Assembly: GCA_947491945.1 (NCBI GenBank)
Contig: CANLLN010000004.1
Coordinates: forward strand, 1-64,000
DNA length: 64,000 nucleotides
DNA from: an uncultured Carboxylicivirga sp.
Lineage (GTDB): Bacteria > Bacteroidota > Bacteroidia > Bacteroidales > Marinilabiliaceae
Direction: 5' to 3'
The notes below the pieces were generated by a model, which ran no database searches, had not been told where the DNA came from, and saw only the letters and a list, made by a program, of their open reading frames with translations. Each line of letters begins with the position of its first letter. The first letter of the stretch is position 1. Below, piece by piece: positions 26,507 to 35,663 of this stretch. The position numbers and the translations under genes are program-made.

Positions 26507-27772
26507 TTAACTCCTAACAATTGTTTGATCTCTGTCGGGTCCCACAGAAACAATCTTAATGGGTACCTCTAATTCCTTTTCCAGGTAAGCTATATAGTCT
26601 TTCAGCTCTTGTGGAAACTGATCTTCCGACTTAAGTCCTGTTAGGTCTTCTTTCCAGCCTTTCAACTCAGTATAAACGGGCTCCACATAATCGGTAAGCT
26701 CAAAGGGAAAAGCTTCGGTAACTGTGCCATCAGGCAGTTTGTAGGCTGTGGCTGCTTTAATTGTCTCAAAATTGCTAAGCACGTCGCCCTTGGTCATAAT
26801 TAATTGGGTTACACCATTAATCATTACCGCATATTTAAGTGCTACCAGGTCAATCCATCCACAACGGCGCGGACGTCCGGTTGTTGCGCCAAACTCATGA
26901 CCCGCTTTGCGAAGTGCTTCACCGCTTTCATCAAACAATTCGGTGGGGAAGGGACCGCTACCTACCCGTGTACAATAGGCTTTAAAGATACCATATACCT
27001 CGCCAATTTTATTGGGAGCTACGCCCATGCCTGTACAAGCACCGGCACAGATAGTATTGGATGAAGTAACATAGGGATAAGAGCCAAAGTCGATATCCAG
27101 CAGTGTGCCTTGTGCCCCTTCGGCCAGAATAGACTTGCCTGCCTTCATGTATTTGTTGATTTCGTGCTCGCTGTCAATCAGAATACACTTGCGTAATGCT
27201 TCGATGCCTTCGTCAAGACCCTTCTCGTAATCAGCTACGTTATACTCAAAGTCAAACATCTCCAGCATTTTGAGGTGTTTCTCCTTTAAGGCTGCGTATT
27301 TTTCTTCGAAGTTATGCAATATGTCGCCCACGCGCAGACCGTTACGTCCTGTTTTATCCATGTATGTGGGACCAATGCCTTTGAGTGTTGAACCAATCTT
27401 GGTTTTTCCTTTTGAGGCTTCTGAGGCAGCGTCCAGGATGCGGTGTGTGGGTAGAATCAGGTGTGCTTTTTTAGAGATGTAGAGGTTTTTACTAATGTCA
27501 AAACCTTTTTCTTTTAAGGAATCAATCTCTTCTTTGAAAGTGATGGGGTCAAGCACTACGCCATTGCCTACAATGTTTGCTTTGTCGCTGTGGAAAATTC
27601 CGGATGGAATATTGTGCAGGACGTGCTTGAAATTATCAAATTCTAGTGTATGACCAGCATTCGGACCTCCCTGAAAACGGGTGATGACATCGTATTTTGG
27701 TGTTAAAACATCAACAACTTTTCCTTTGCCTTCGTCCCCCCATTGGAGTCCTAGTAAAACATCAACCTTCAT
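26507..27772 (-). CDS. purA: Adenylosuccinate synthetase
   Basis: 422 residues from the ATG at 27772; the longer open frame upstream is excluded because the conserved protein starts directly with the GLQWGDEGKGK P-loop (residues 8-18). Further PurA motifs are FQGGPNAGHT, NGVVLDP, GTTLxGIGP-type loop GSTLKGIGPTY, TRVGSGPFPTE and TTGRPRRCGW. It makes adenylosuccinate from IMP, aspartate and GTP, the committed step of AMP synthesis. The Fur-family gene lies 194 bases upstream in the same direction, but a hairpin lies between them. Confidence 0.97.
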   Translation of the reverse strand: MKVDVLLGLQWGDEGKGKVVDVLTPKYDVITRFQGGPNAGHTLEFDNFKHVLHNIPSGIFHSDKANIVGNGVVLDPITFKEEIDSLKEKGFDISKNLYISKKAHLILPTHRILDAASEASKGKTKIGSTLKGIGPTYMDKTGRNGLRVGDILHNFEEKYAALKEKHLKMLEMFDFEYNVADYEKGLDEGIEALRKCILIDSEHEINKYMKAGKSILAEGAQGTLLDIDFGSYPYVTSSNTICAGACTGMGVAPNKIGEVYGIFKAYCTRVGSGPFPTELFDESGEALRKAGHEFGATTGRPRRCGWIDLVALKYAVMINGVTQLIMTKGDVLSNFETIKAATAYKLPDGTVTEAFPFELTDYVEPVYTELKGWKEDLTGLKSEDQFPQELKDYIAYLEKELEVPIKIVSVGPDRDQTIVRS

Positions 27773-27819
27773 TCTCTTATCTTTTAAATTATGCTCAACG
27801 AGCCTGTTGTCTATAATGC

Positions 27820-27844
27820 AAAACCGGGTGTATAGCCGGGTTTT
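27820..27844 (-). terminator. Possible terminator or leader hairpin between the Fur-family gene and purA
   Basis: On the minus strand AAAACCCGG and CCCGGTTTT form a stem with one mismatch around a short loop, ending in four T. It is 122 nt after the Fur-family stop and 48 nt before purA, so it may end the first transcript or act in the purA leader. Confidence 0.4.
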
Positions 27845-27966
27845 AAGGGTGTTAAGTGGTGTGCTAAAAGGTCTTAACATGAAAAATCGGACTTCCAATT
27901 GCTCAGAATTCCGATCTGTAAAAATACACATTATACCTTTAAAAGCTATTGCAAAGTGTAATTTTT

Positions 27967-28440
27967 TTAGGAGAAGGTTTTTTCATCTGTTTCGCTCTCC
28001 TGACATTGGCTACACGTTCCATAAACATACAGTGAATGGTGCGACACATTAAATTTATGGAAGCTGGCTGCATTGTTTAGGACAGTTTGAATACCCGGGT
28101 CACAAAATTCGATGACAGTGCCGCAGCTCGTACATATCAGGTGGTCGTGTTGTTTCGACTCGAAGGCTTTTTCAAACTGGGCAATATTTTTGCCAAACTG
28201 ATGCTTGATAACCAATTTACAATCGAGCAGTAAATCAATGGTGTTGTAGAGAGTGGCCCTGCTTACCCGATAGTTTTTATTTTTCATGAAGATATAGAGT
28301 GACTCAATATCAAAATGCCCTTCACGGCTATAAATTTCATCTAAAATAGCATAGCGCTCCGGTGTCTTTCGGTGACCGTTGCGCTGCAGGTATTCCGTGA
28401 ATAACTGTTTTACCACATCTTTGGCTTCGACCTTATTCAT
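27967..28440 (-). CDS. Fur-family transcriptional regulator
   Basis: 157 residues from the ATG at 28440. The winged-helix domain includes [13 protein letters not shown] and [15 protein letters not shown]; the dimerisation domain has [11 protein letters not shown] and a second pair, GTCSQC, giving two CxxC sites that would bind structural zinc. Sequence alone does not separate Fur, PerR and Zur; the HDH followed by CxxC resembles all three. It is divergent from the TetR-efflux operon and upstream of purA. Confidence 0.9.
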   Translation of the reverse strand: MNKVEAKDVVKQLFTEYLQRNGHRKTPERYAILDEIYSREGHFDIESLYIFMKNKNYRVSRATLYNTIDLLLDCKLVIKHQFGKNIAQFEKAFESKQHDHLICTSCGTVIEFCDPGIQTVLNNAASFHKFNVSHHSLYVYGTCSQCQESETDEKTFS

Positions 28441-28688
28441 ATGCAGTCTCAATTAAAATAGAGCCTAAAAGTAATTAAAATCGGGTGATTAAAAAATACT
28501 TGATCGGATTAATCGTCATTCAACTTCCTGGGTATCCAAAGTTAAGCGTAATAAATATATTGCTATTAATGCTTTAGGGATTAATCGGCTTAAAAGGAAG
28601 AGGGATGTTGTAGGTTGGGACATCAAAAATGGGGATGGGGTGTGTCTAGGTAACTTATTCTTCTAAAAAAAAGTTAAAGATGAAAACT

Positions 28689-28718
28689 AGAAAACTTTAA
28701 ATGCATTTTAAGTTTTCT
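28689..28718. promoter_or_regulatory. 30-bp near-perfect palindrome, probable TetR operator
   Basis: Arms AGAAAACTT and AAGTTTTCT flank a central AAATGCATTT; the whole 30 bp is symmetric apart from one mismatched T/T pair. It overlaps the -33 region of the tetR promoter, so a bound repressor would block RNA polymerase. TetR regulators normally bind such sites next to their own gene. Confidence 0.75.
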
Positions 28719-28743
28719 GGGTGATGCCGGTTTTATATATTTG
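28713..28743 (+). promoter_or_regulatory. Promoter of the tetR-RND efflux operon
   Basis: TTTT at 28713-28716 is followed after 19 nt by TATATTTG (28736-28743), an exact Bacteroidota -7 box. The ATG at 28751 begins only 7 nt later, so transcription should start at or next to the start codon, predicting a leaderless or nearly leaderless mRNA. Confidence 0.65.
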
Positions 28744-28750
28744 TCGTGCC

Positions 28751-29359
28751 ATGGAAACAAGACGAAAAGAAATAATTCAGTGCGCTGCATCTTTGTTTCA
28801 TCAATATGGGATCAAGAGTGTAAGCATGGAAGATATTGCCAGAGAATTGGGCATGTCGAAGCGAACCTTATATCAATTTGTTAAGGATAAAATTGATGTA
28901 GTAGAAAGTGTTTTACAATATAATATTGAGTTATTCACCCAATTATTGGAAGTATTTCATAACGATGGGTTTAGTGCAATTGAGCAGTTTCATAAGTACA
29001 CCAAAGGTATCGATGCTCATTTTCCAAAGATTAACCCATCGATGCATTATGATTTGCGTAAGTTTTACCCTGCCTTATTGGCTAAGGCAGATAAAAAGGT
29101 GCAAGGCCTGATACATACTGCTAATGTTGCTAATCTTGAAAAAGGGAAAAAGGAGGGGTTTTACCGCTCAGATATTGATTCAGATGTTATTTCTAATCTA
29201 CAAATTGTGATTCAAAACTATTTATTTGACCCGTCCAACGATATGATTAAGGGTCCTGATATAGTTGATCGCTATCTAATAAATCAAATCTATAAATATC
29301 ATTTTCGGGGTATTTGCACACCCAAAGGGATTGAGGAGTTGAAACGCTTTTTTGAATAA
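28751..29359 (+). CDS. TetR/AcrR-family transcriptional regulator
   Basis: 202 residues from the ATG at 28751; an upstream in-frame ATG would place the promoter inside the gene. The N-terminal TetR helix-turn-helix is clear: IIQCAASLFHQYGIKSVSM, DIARELGMSKRTLYQFVKDK. The rest is an all-helical ligand-binding domain without an assignable ligand. It is the first gene of the efflux operon (47 bases to the TolC-like gene) with a palindromic operator in front, indicating a self-regulated repressor that senses a pump substrate. Confidence 0.93.
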   Translation: METRRKEIIQCAASLFHQYGIKSVSMEDIARELGMSKRTLYQFVKDKIDVVESVLQYNIELFTQLLEVFHNDGFSAIEQFHKYTKGIDAHFPKINPSMHYDLRKFYPALLAKADKKVQGLIHTANVANLEKGKKEGFYRSDIDSDVISNLQIVIQNYLFDPSNDMIKGPDIVDRYLINQIYKYHFRGICTPKGIEELKRFFE

Positions 29360-29406
29360 GCGTGCTTAATGAATATGTGTAACAGCTAATAAAAGAATAT
29401 AACATA

Positions 29407-30750
29407 ATGAGAATAAGATTGTGGATGTGCTCGGCATTATTGGCCGTGGGATTTAGTACCATAGCCGCTAATCATGGCGAAAGGCGATGGGTCGATGAGA
29501 GTATTGAGAACGATGAGAAAGAATCATATGTGCTGAGTTTGGAGGAGGCCAAAGACCTGGCTTTGACATACAATGTAACCCTGAAAAATGCAGGCTTATC
29601 CATTGATAAAGCCAACGCTGCCATGTGGGAGGCCATTGCTCAGGGCTTACCACAAGTTAACGCCACGGTTGACTACACTACTTTCTTTGGTGCTTCTAAT
29701 ACAATAGAAATGGCTCCTGGGGCAAGCACTACTATCGACTTTAATAACACGAGCAATTTAAATGCAACGGTTTCGCAGCTAATTTTTAGTGGCGCTTATA
29801 TTGTGGGCTTGCAAGCGGCAAAGCTGTATGAAGAAATGGTGGCTAAAACTGCCGAAAAATCGGAGTTGGATGTGAAGCAGCAGGTGGCCAATGCCTATTA
29901 TGCCATTCTATTGGCTGAAAAGACAAAAGATATTCTGGAGCAAAACCTCGAGAATGTAATGGAGATTCGCAGTAAGACAGAAATGATGTACAAGACGGGG
30001 GTGGCCGAATCAACCGATGTAGATCAGCTATCCATTCAGGTAACCATGCTGGAAAGCTCTCTTCGAACAACGGCCCGAAACACTTCACTTGCCTATGATA
30101 TATTAAAATTGCAAATGGGTATTACGCCCAATGCCAAGGTGGAATTAACCCAAAGTATTGATGATTTTTTTGAGCCTGAAAGTTTCTATTCATCGTTGCT
30201 ACGCGCATTTAATGTAGAGGAGCATGTTGATTATCAGTTGGCAGATCAGCAGGTTGAAGTGTCGGATAAGCAAGTGAAGCTTGCCAAAATGGAATACCTA
30301 CCTACTATAGGTGCGGCCTATAACCACCTGGAACAAATACTGGCACCAAAGTTCAATATGAATCCTAAGAATACGCTCACCTTCAATATGAATATCCCAA
30401 TTTTCTCATCGGGACAGCGTAAGGCCAAGGTTAAGCAGGCAAAAATTGATTTGGAAACTGCCGAAAATAATATGCAGCAGTTAAACGATGCTTTATTAGC
30501 TAAAGACCGCACCATTAAAACGAACCTGAAAACAGCCCTTGATCAGTATGATGCTCAAATGAAGAATGTGGAAGTGGCCAAGCGTGTATTTAATAATATT
30601 GACCGCAAATATGAAGCGGGCATGGTATCGAGCTTAGATTTAACAACGGCCAACACCAACTATTTAAATGCCGAATCCAGTTATATACAGGCAATGCTTG
30701 ACGTGTTAGAGGCCTTTGTTGAGTTGGAGCGATTTTATAACAACATCTAA
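29407..30750 (+). CDS. TolC-family outer-membrane efflux protein
   Basis: 447 residues with a signal peptide ending near FSTIAAN. Two homologous halves of long helices typical of TolC are present: LSLEEAKDLALTYNVTLKNA at residue 43 onward with an AxxQGLPQVNA motif, and the second half after LRAFNVEEHVDYQLADQQV. It forms the outer-membrane tunnel of the tripartite pump. Followed after 27 bases by the periplasmic adaptor gene. Confidence 0.93.
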   Translation: MRIRLWMCSALLAVGFSTIAANHGERRWVDESIENDEKESYVLSLEEAKDLALTYNVTLKNAGLSIDKANAAMWEAIAQGLPQVNATVDYTTFFGASNTIEMAPGASTTIDFNNTSNLNATVSQLIFSGAYIVGLQAAKLYEEMVAKTAEKSELDVKQQVANAYYAILLAEKTKDILEQNLENVMEIRSKTEMMYKTGVAESTDVDQLSIQVTMLESSLRTTARNTSLAYDILKLQMGITPNAKVELTQSIDDFFEPESFYSSLLRAFNVEEHVDYQLADQQVEVSDKQVKLAKMEYLPTIGAAYNHLEQILAPKFNMNPKNTLTFNMNIPIFSSGQRKAKVKQAKIDLETAENNMQQLNDALLAKDRTIKTNLKTALDQYDAQMKNVEVAKRVFNNIDRKYEAGMVSSLDLTTANTNYLNAESSYIQAMLDVLEAFVELERFYNNI

Positions 30751-30777
30751 TTATTAAAACAATAACATTAGAATATA

Positions 30778-31809
30778 ATGAGAAAGATTTTGCTTTTAGG
30801 AGTTACTTCATTGCTCATCGCGTCTTGCGGTACAAAAGAGCAGACTGCCGATACAGGCGCTGCAGTGATGAAAAAACCAATTAAGACAACACCTGTTGTG
30901 CGGAAAACCATTGAGGTTGAAGAAAATTATACCGCAACCATTAACGCTTATGATAAGGTATATCTGGCGCCCAATACTCCGGGTCGTATCAAAGATATTA
31001 AAGTGGAGGTGAATGATTACGTGCGCAAGGGTCAGCGTGTGATTGATATGGATGATACGCAGCTCGTTCAGCAGGAAGTTAATTTTGCCAATATTACAAA
31101 GGAAATGGCTCGCATGGATACCCTTATTAAGTATGGCTCCATTTCTCAACAGGTTTATGACCAAACAAAGGCTACTTATGATGCCGCCAAAGCCAGCCTT
31201 AATAACCTGCGCGAAAATACCGTGCTTAATGCTCCCTTTTCAGGGATTGTTACGGGTCGCTATTACGACGACAACGAGATCTACAGCGGTTCTCCTATTG
31301 CAAATGGTAAGGCGGCAGTTGTGACGATTGAATCTATCGACCGCTTAAAAGTTGAAATAAATATGTCTGAACGCTTTTTTCCGGTTGTAAAAAGAGGATT
31401 GAAAACGACCTTATCAACTGATATTTATCCCAACGAACAATTTCAGGGTGAAGTATCATTGGTTTATCCCACCATCGACCCGGCTACAAGAACTTTTACG
31501 GTGGAGATTACCATCCCCAATGATGAAGGTAAGTTGCGGCCTGGTATGTTCTCAAAAGTGGATGTGAAGCTGGGCGAAAAAGAAACCATAGTAGTACCTG
31601 CCTCAACCGTAATGATACTTGATGGCACCAATCAGCGCTATGTATTTGTGGAGAAAAACGGAACTGCAAAATTTGTGAAGGTAGATGTTGGAGCCCGTTT
31701 TGATGATCGCCTGGAAATACTATCAGATGAGATCAATGAAGGAGACAATCTGGTGGTGGCCGGGCAGGTTAACCTTAATGATGGAGATCTGGTTGAAGTT
31801 AAAAGCTAA
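30778..31809 (+). CDS. RND efflux periplasmic adaptor (membrane fusion lipoprotein)
   Basis: 343 residues. The lipobox ASC places the lipidated Cys at residue 17. A lipoyl/hairpin core (PGRIKDIKVEVNDYVRKGQRV, then the second lipoyl half LNAPFSGIVTGRYYD), a beta-barrel domain (LKTTLSTDIYPNEQFQGEVS) and a membrane-proximal domain follow in standard order. The alpha-hairpin is short. It links the RND pump to the TolC-like channel. Confidence 0.94.
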   Translation: MRKILLLGVTSLLIASCGTKEQTADTGAAVMKKPIKTTPVVRKTIEVEENYTATINAYDKVYLAPNTPGRIKDIKVEVNDYVRKGQRVIDMDDTQLVQQEVNFANITKEMARMDTLIKYGSISQQVYDQTKATYDAAKASLNNLRENTVLNAPFSGIVTGRYYDDNEIYSGSPIANGKAAVVTIESIDRLKVEINMSERFFPVVKRGLKTTLSTDIYPNEQFQGEVSLVYPTIDPATRTFTVEITIPNDEGKLRPGMFSKVDVKLGEKETIVVPASTVMILDGTNQRYVFVEKNGTAKFVKVDVGARFDDRLEILSDEINEGDNLVVAGQVNLNDGDLVEVKS

Positions 31810-32045
31810 ATGGGCACAGCTTTTCTAATTTAAATTAATAAAGGCAGCGGGCAGTAAAATACGCGTATGTCAAACTTCTACTTAGGTTGCTAGCTCTATT
31901 TGAGCCATTGGCCAAATCGGTGCAAAGAGATTTACAAAAATGGCTTTTTGATTCAAATACCAAAGGCCAGTGTTTCTTTTTGTGCCAAAGAAGGTGGATA
32001 TCGCCATCTACTTACTGTTCTGCCTGTTCATAAAAAAATCAAACT
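31810..32045 (+). other. 236-base gap inside the RND efflux operon
   Basis: Unlike the other junctions of this operon, adaptor and pump are separated by 236 bases. I see no convincing gene: a 60-codon frame (31900-32082) starts with TTG and overlaps the pump gene. A small stem TTCTTT/AAAGAA lies near 31974-31992. It may hold an internal promoter or a decayed repeat. Confidence 0.4.
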
Positions 32046-35000
32046 ATGTCAATATATAGTGCTGCGGTTAAGAAGCCGGTAACGACAGTCATGATATTTG
32101 TGGCCGTTATTTTATTCGGGTTCTATTCGCTAAAATATCTTCCAATTGATATGTATCCCGAAGTGGATCCACCTTACGTAACCATAATGACGGTTTACGC
32201 AGGGGCTAACGCAGAAGAAATAGAAACCAACGTAACCAAGACCATTGAAGATGGCCTGAACTCAGTGGATGATCTGGAAGAGATATCATCAGTGTCAAGA
32301 GATAATATGTCGATTGTAACGCTGGAGTTTAGTTGGGAGATTGATATTACCGAAGCCATGAATAATGTGCGCGATGCACTGGATCCGGTAAAAGATCAGC
32401 TGCCCGATGGTGCGGATACCCCATTGCTTTTCCGAATGTCAACCAGTATGATGCCGGTGCTCTTCTATGCCGTAAGTGCTGATGAGAGCTTTAGCGGGCT
32501 CGAAAAGATAATGGATGAAAAGCTTATCAATACGCTTAACCGGGTAGATGGTATTGGTAGTGTGAGTGTGCTGGGAGCCCCGGGGCGCCGCATTTATGTG
32601 GATTGCGATCCGCAAAAGTTAGAAGCTTACGGCCTGTCAACCGCTCAAATTGGACAAGTCATTGCTGCTGAAAACCTTAACATGCCTTCGGGGCATATTA
32701 AAATGGGTAACTTTGATTATCAGCTGCGCATCGAGGGTGAATTTAGAAATTCTGACATTATCGAAAACCTGGTTGTGAGCCGCGTTAATGGTAAAACAAT
32801 CAAAATTAAGGATGTTGCAGTTGTTAATGACAAAGGGCGCGAAGTGGAAATGATTAACCGCTTTAAAGGCAGCGATGGCATGCGCTTAATGGTTATGAAG
32901 CAGTCGGGCGCCAACACGGTTGCAGTTGGTAGCGAGGTAAAGCGCGTGATTGAAGCAACCGCTGGCGACTTGCCTGCTGATGTTAAATTTCACTTGCTAT
33001 ATGACTCTTCCAATGATATTCAGAAATCTATCAACAACCTGTCGCAAACATTTATGTTTGCCTTGATATTTGTTGTGATGGTGGTGCTGTTGTTTTTAGG
33101 AAGATGGAGGGCCACCTTTATTATTGCCTTAACCATTCCCATATCGCTAATTGTGGCATTTATCTACCTTTATGTTTCGGGAGGATCGATTAACGTTATT
33201 TCTCTGTCGTCGCTTTCTATCGCCATTGGTATGGTGGTGGACGATGCCATTGTTGTGCTTGAAAATATTATTAAGCACATTGAGCGGGGTAGCTCGCCCC
33301 GCGAAGCGGCTATTTATGCTACTAAAGAAGTATGGTTATCGGTTATAGCAACTACCCTTGTTGTGGTAGCTGTATTTTTCCCCTTAACATTAGTCGGCGG
33401 TCAGCCAGGTGTACTCTTTAAGCAACTGGGCTGGATTGTTACAATAACCGTTGTTACATCCACTTTGGCAGCGGTAACGCTAACACCTATGCTGAGTGCA
33501 AAAATGCTTAGGCTGAGAGAAAAAGTTAACGGTAAAACATCATGGTACGATCGTAGCATTATACCGGTATTGGATAAAATTGATGAGCTGTACGGAAGGG
33601 TTGTGCGTTGGAGTATTTACCATAAAAAAGTCATTATTCCTTCTATGCTGCTCGTATTTATTGGAACAATGGTATTGGCTCGCTTTGTGAAGTTTGAAAA
33701 TATGCCTGAGCAGGATCTGGGTATGATGACGATTAATTTCGAATGCCAAACCGGTACGCGGGTTGAAAAAACAAATGAAGTAGCCGAGCAGGTAGAGTCA
33801 TATATTCTTAGTGAAATGGATGATGAGTTGAAGATGACTTTTATCTCATCCGGTTCTGATGAAGATGGGGGAATATCAGCCATTTTCGGCGCATCGGGAA
33901 GTCACGTTGTGGAAATGCGTGTTAAACTGGTCGATTTGGCAGAACGAGAGCGATCGATATGGGAGCTGGCCGACCTGATTCGTTCAAAGATGGCATCGAT
34001 GCCTGAAATTGTAAGTTACAATGTTTCCACCCAATCGCAGGGTATGGGTGCTTCCAATACGGTGGATGTAGAAATCTATGGTTACGATTTTCAGACCACC
34101 ACTACTTTTGCCAATCAGATTGCCGAACGCCTGAAAACACTCGAAGGTGCTGAGGATATCTCCATTTCGCGTGAGCGGGAAAAGCCACAGTTACAAGTCG
34201 TATTTGATCAGGATAAACTGGCCGAATATGGGCTGACAACTGCCTCGGCCTCCACGGCTGTGAACTATGCCATTCGCGGTCTTACCGCTTCAAAGTTTAG
34301 AGAAGAGGGTGAAGAATACGACATAGTAGTGAGGTATAACGATGCCAGCAGAACTTCTATTGCCGATATTGAGAATATTAGCATACAAAGCCCATTAACA
34401 GGCCGCCTGATTAAGCTTACTGAAATAGGGCATGTAGAAGAATATTGGGCCACGCCAACTATTGAGCGAAAAACGCGTCAGCGCATTGTAACGGTGTCAG
34501 CAGCACCTGCCAAGGGCAAAGTGCTATCAGATGTGGCCGCTGCGGTAACAGCTGAGTTAAAAGTTATTGAAATACCCAATAACGTATCGATTGAAATTGG
34601 GGGTGCTTACAAAGACATGCAGGAGAACAACGCCGATTTGGGCTTGTTATTCCTTATTATTGTGATGCTGGTATTTGTGGTGATGGCTTCACAGTTCGAG
34701 TCTTTGGCCATGCCCTTAATTATTATGACATCCATTATTTTCTCCTTCTCAGGCGTAATTATCGCCTTACTGCTGACCAATACCACAGCATCCATGGTTG
34801 CTATTTTAGGAGCGATCCTATTGGTGGGTATTGTGGTGAAAAATGGTATTGTAATGATCGACTTTATCAATTTGCTGCGCGAAAGGGGTATCGAGTTGCA
34901 CGAGGCTGTGGTAACGGCTTGTAAGAGCCGCTTGCGCCCCATTTTAATGACTGCTATGACCACGGTGCTGGGTATGTTACCAATGGCATTGAGCGTGGGC

Positions 35001-35171
35001 GAAGGCTCTGAGATGTGGGCACCGATGGGTATTACCGTAATTGGCGGCTTGCTGTTTTCAACGATTATTACGCTCATTATTATTCCGTCGGTTTATGTCT
35101 TAATGGCAGTGAAGGGCAGTAGGAATAAAAAAGCACAGGTTTATAAAAAATTCAAATTCCTGGATAAGTAA
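32046..35171 (+). CDS. RND multidrug efflux pump permease (AcrB/HAE1-like)
   Basis: 1,041 residues, full length for the family, with two repeats of transmembrane segment plus large periplasmic loop. Proton-relay residues are present: the VVDDAIVVLEN motif in TM4 supplies the two Asp residues and VGIVVKNGIVMIDF in TM10 supplies the Lys. These match drug-type (HAE1) rather than heavy-metal (HME) pumps. It is the inner-membrane motor of the TetR-controlled tripartite system. Substrate unknown. Confidence 0.96.
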   Translation: MSIYSAAVKKPVTTVMIFVAVILFGFYSLKYLPIDMYPEVDPPYVTIMTVYAGANAEEIETNVTKTIEDGLNSVDDLEEISSVSRDNMSIVTLEFSWEIDITEAMNNVRDALDPVKDQLPDGADTPLLFRMSTSMMPVLFYAVSADESFSGLEKIMDEKLINTLNRVDGIGSVSVLGAPGRRIYVDCDPQKLEAYGLSTAQIGQVIAAENLNMPSGHIKMGNFDYQLRIEGEFRNSDIIENLVVSRVNGKTIKIKDVAVVNDKGREVEMINRFKGSDGMRLMVMKQSGANTVAVGSEVKRVIEATAGDLPADVKFHLLYDSSNDIQKSINNLSQTFMFALIFVVMVVLLFLGRWRATFIIALTIPISLIVAFIYLYVSGGSINVISLSSLSIAIGMVVDDAIVVLENIIKHIERGSSPREAAIYATKEVWLSVIATTLVVVAVFFPLTLVGGQPGVLFKQLGWIVTITVVTSTLAAVTLTPMLSAKMLRLREKVNGKTSWYDRSIIPVLDKIDELYGRVVRWSIYHKKVIIPSMLLVFIGTMVLARFVKFENMPEQDLGMMTINFECQTGTRVEKTNEVAEQVESYILSEMDDELKMTFISSGSDEDGGISAIFGASGSHVVEMRVKLVDLAERERSIWELADLIRSKMASMPEIVSYNVSTQSQGMGASNTVDVEIYGYDFQTTTTFANQIAERLKTLEGAEDISISREREKPQLQVVFDQDKLAEYGLTTASASTAVNYAIRGLTASKFREEGEEYDIVVRYNDASRTSIADIENISIQSPLTGRLIKLTEIGHVEEYWATPTIERKTRQRIVTVSAAPAKGKVLSDVAAAVTAELKVIEIPNNVSIEIGGAYKDMQENNADLGLLFLIIVMLVFVVMASQFESLAMPLIIMTSIIFSFSGVIIALLLTNTTASMVAILGAILLVGIVVKNGIVMIDFINLLRERGIELHEAVVTACKSRLRPILMTAMTTVLGMLPMALSVGEGSEMWAPMGITVIGGLLFSTIITLIIIPSVYVLMAVKGSRNKKAQVYKKFKFLDK

Positions 35172-35184
35172 AATTAGTGAGCTG

Positions 35185-35208
35185 ATTGCAAGCCTCCGGG
35201 CTTGCAAT
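35185..35208 (+). promoter_or_regulatory. Strong hairpin between RND pump and PII-like gene
   Basis: A perfect 10-bp stem, ATTGCAAGCC and GGCTTGCAAT, is capped by a TCCG tetraloop 13 nt after the pump stop codon. No T run follows, so it is not a standard terminator; it could protect the upstream mRNA 3' end or reduce read-through. Confidence 0.6.
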
Positions 35209-35253
35209 GGCTGGCTGATAGGTTTAATGGTACACCGTTAAAAGAGATTTACA

Positions 35254-35547
35254 ATGAAATCAGTTTTTATAGTATATAATCAGGCAAATACCGAACGTGT
35301 AGAGTATATGCTGGATCACCTGCAGATAAGAGGTTTTACCATGTGGGATGAGGTGAAAGGACGCGGTAGCAACAGTGGAGAGCCGCGCATGGGAACACAT
35401 ACCTGGCCAGAAATGAACTCGGCTGTGATGGCCATTGTTGAAGATAGCAAAGTTGAAGTACTGTTAGATGCCGTTAAAAAGCTTGATAATATCAACCACG
35501 AAGTGGGTGTGAAAGCTTTTGTATGGGATATTCTTCAAATGGTATAA
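35254..35547 (+). CDS. Small PII-like (ferredoxin-like fold) protein downstream of the RND pump
   Basis: 97 residues. The pattern of an N-terminal strand (SVFIVYNQANTERV), a central loop with VKGRGSNSGEPRMGTHTW and a second strand-helix unit (SAVMAIVEDSKVEVLLDAV) resembles PII/CutA-like signalling proteins, the loop corresponding to the PII T-loop. No uridylylation-site Tyr context is evident. It follows the pump after 82 bases and a hairpin, in the same direction, and ends in a strong terminator, so it probably belongs to the efflux operon. The family assignment is tentative. Confidence 0.6.
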   Translation: MKSVFIVYNQANTERVEYMLDHLQIRGFTMWDEVKGRGSNSGEPRMGTHTWPEMNSAVMAIVEDSKVEVLLDAVKKLDNINHEVGVKAFVWDILQMV

Positions 35548-35601
35548 CAGGGACTTAATACCCTTGCTTTATCTTTAAAGGTATGATCAATAGATAGATA
35601 T

Positions 35602-35644
35602 AAATACAAAGATCCCGTTTTTTCGGGATCTTTGTATTTTTTTT
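35602..35644. terminator. Bidirectional terminator between efflux operon and Rel gene
   Basis: A perfect 16-bp stem (35602-35617 with 35624-35639) with a T6 loop, followed by more T on the plus strand and preceded by A-rich bases for the minus strand. Arms end GATCCCG and begin CGGGATC. Confidence 0.9.
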
Positions 35645-35663
35645 ATTTAAACTAAGCGTAATT

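Larger units (their letters stand above)
28441..28750. other. Divergent regulatory region between the Fur-family and TetR genes
   Basis: 310 bases without a gene. The right end holds the tetR operator and promoter described separately. For the leftward gene, a near-consensus TACTTTTA lies at 28466-28473 on the minus strand. The middle (28480-28680) shows no structure I can support. Confidence 0.5.

Noticed and set aside
27773-27931. N-terminal extension of PurA by 53 residues
   Set aside because: The extension is not PurA-like, and the conserved protein begins at the ATG at 27772 just before the P-loop.
31900-32082. 60-codon rightward frame in the RND operon gap
   Set aside because: TTG start, overlaps the pump start and shows no protein-like pattern; more likely a non-coding remnant.
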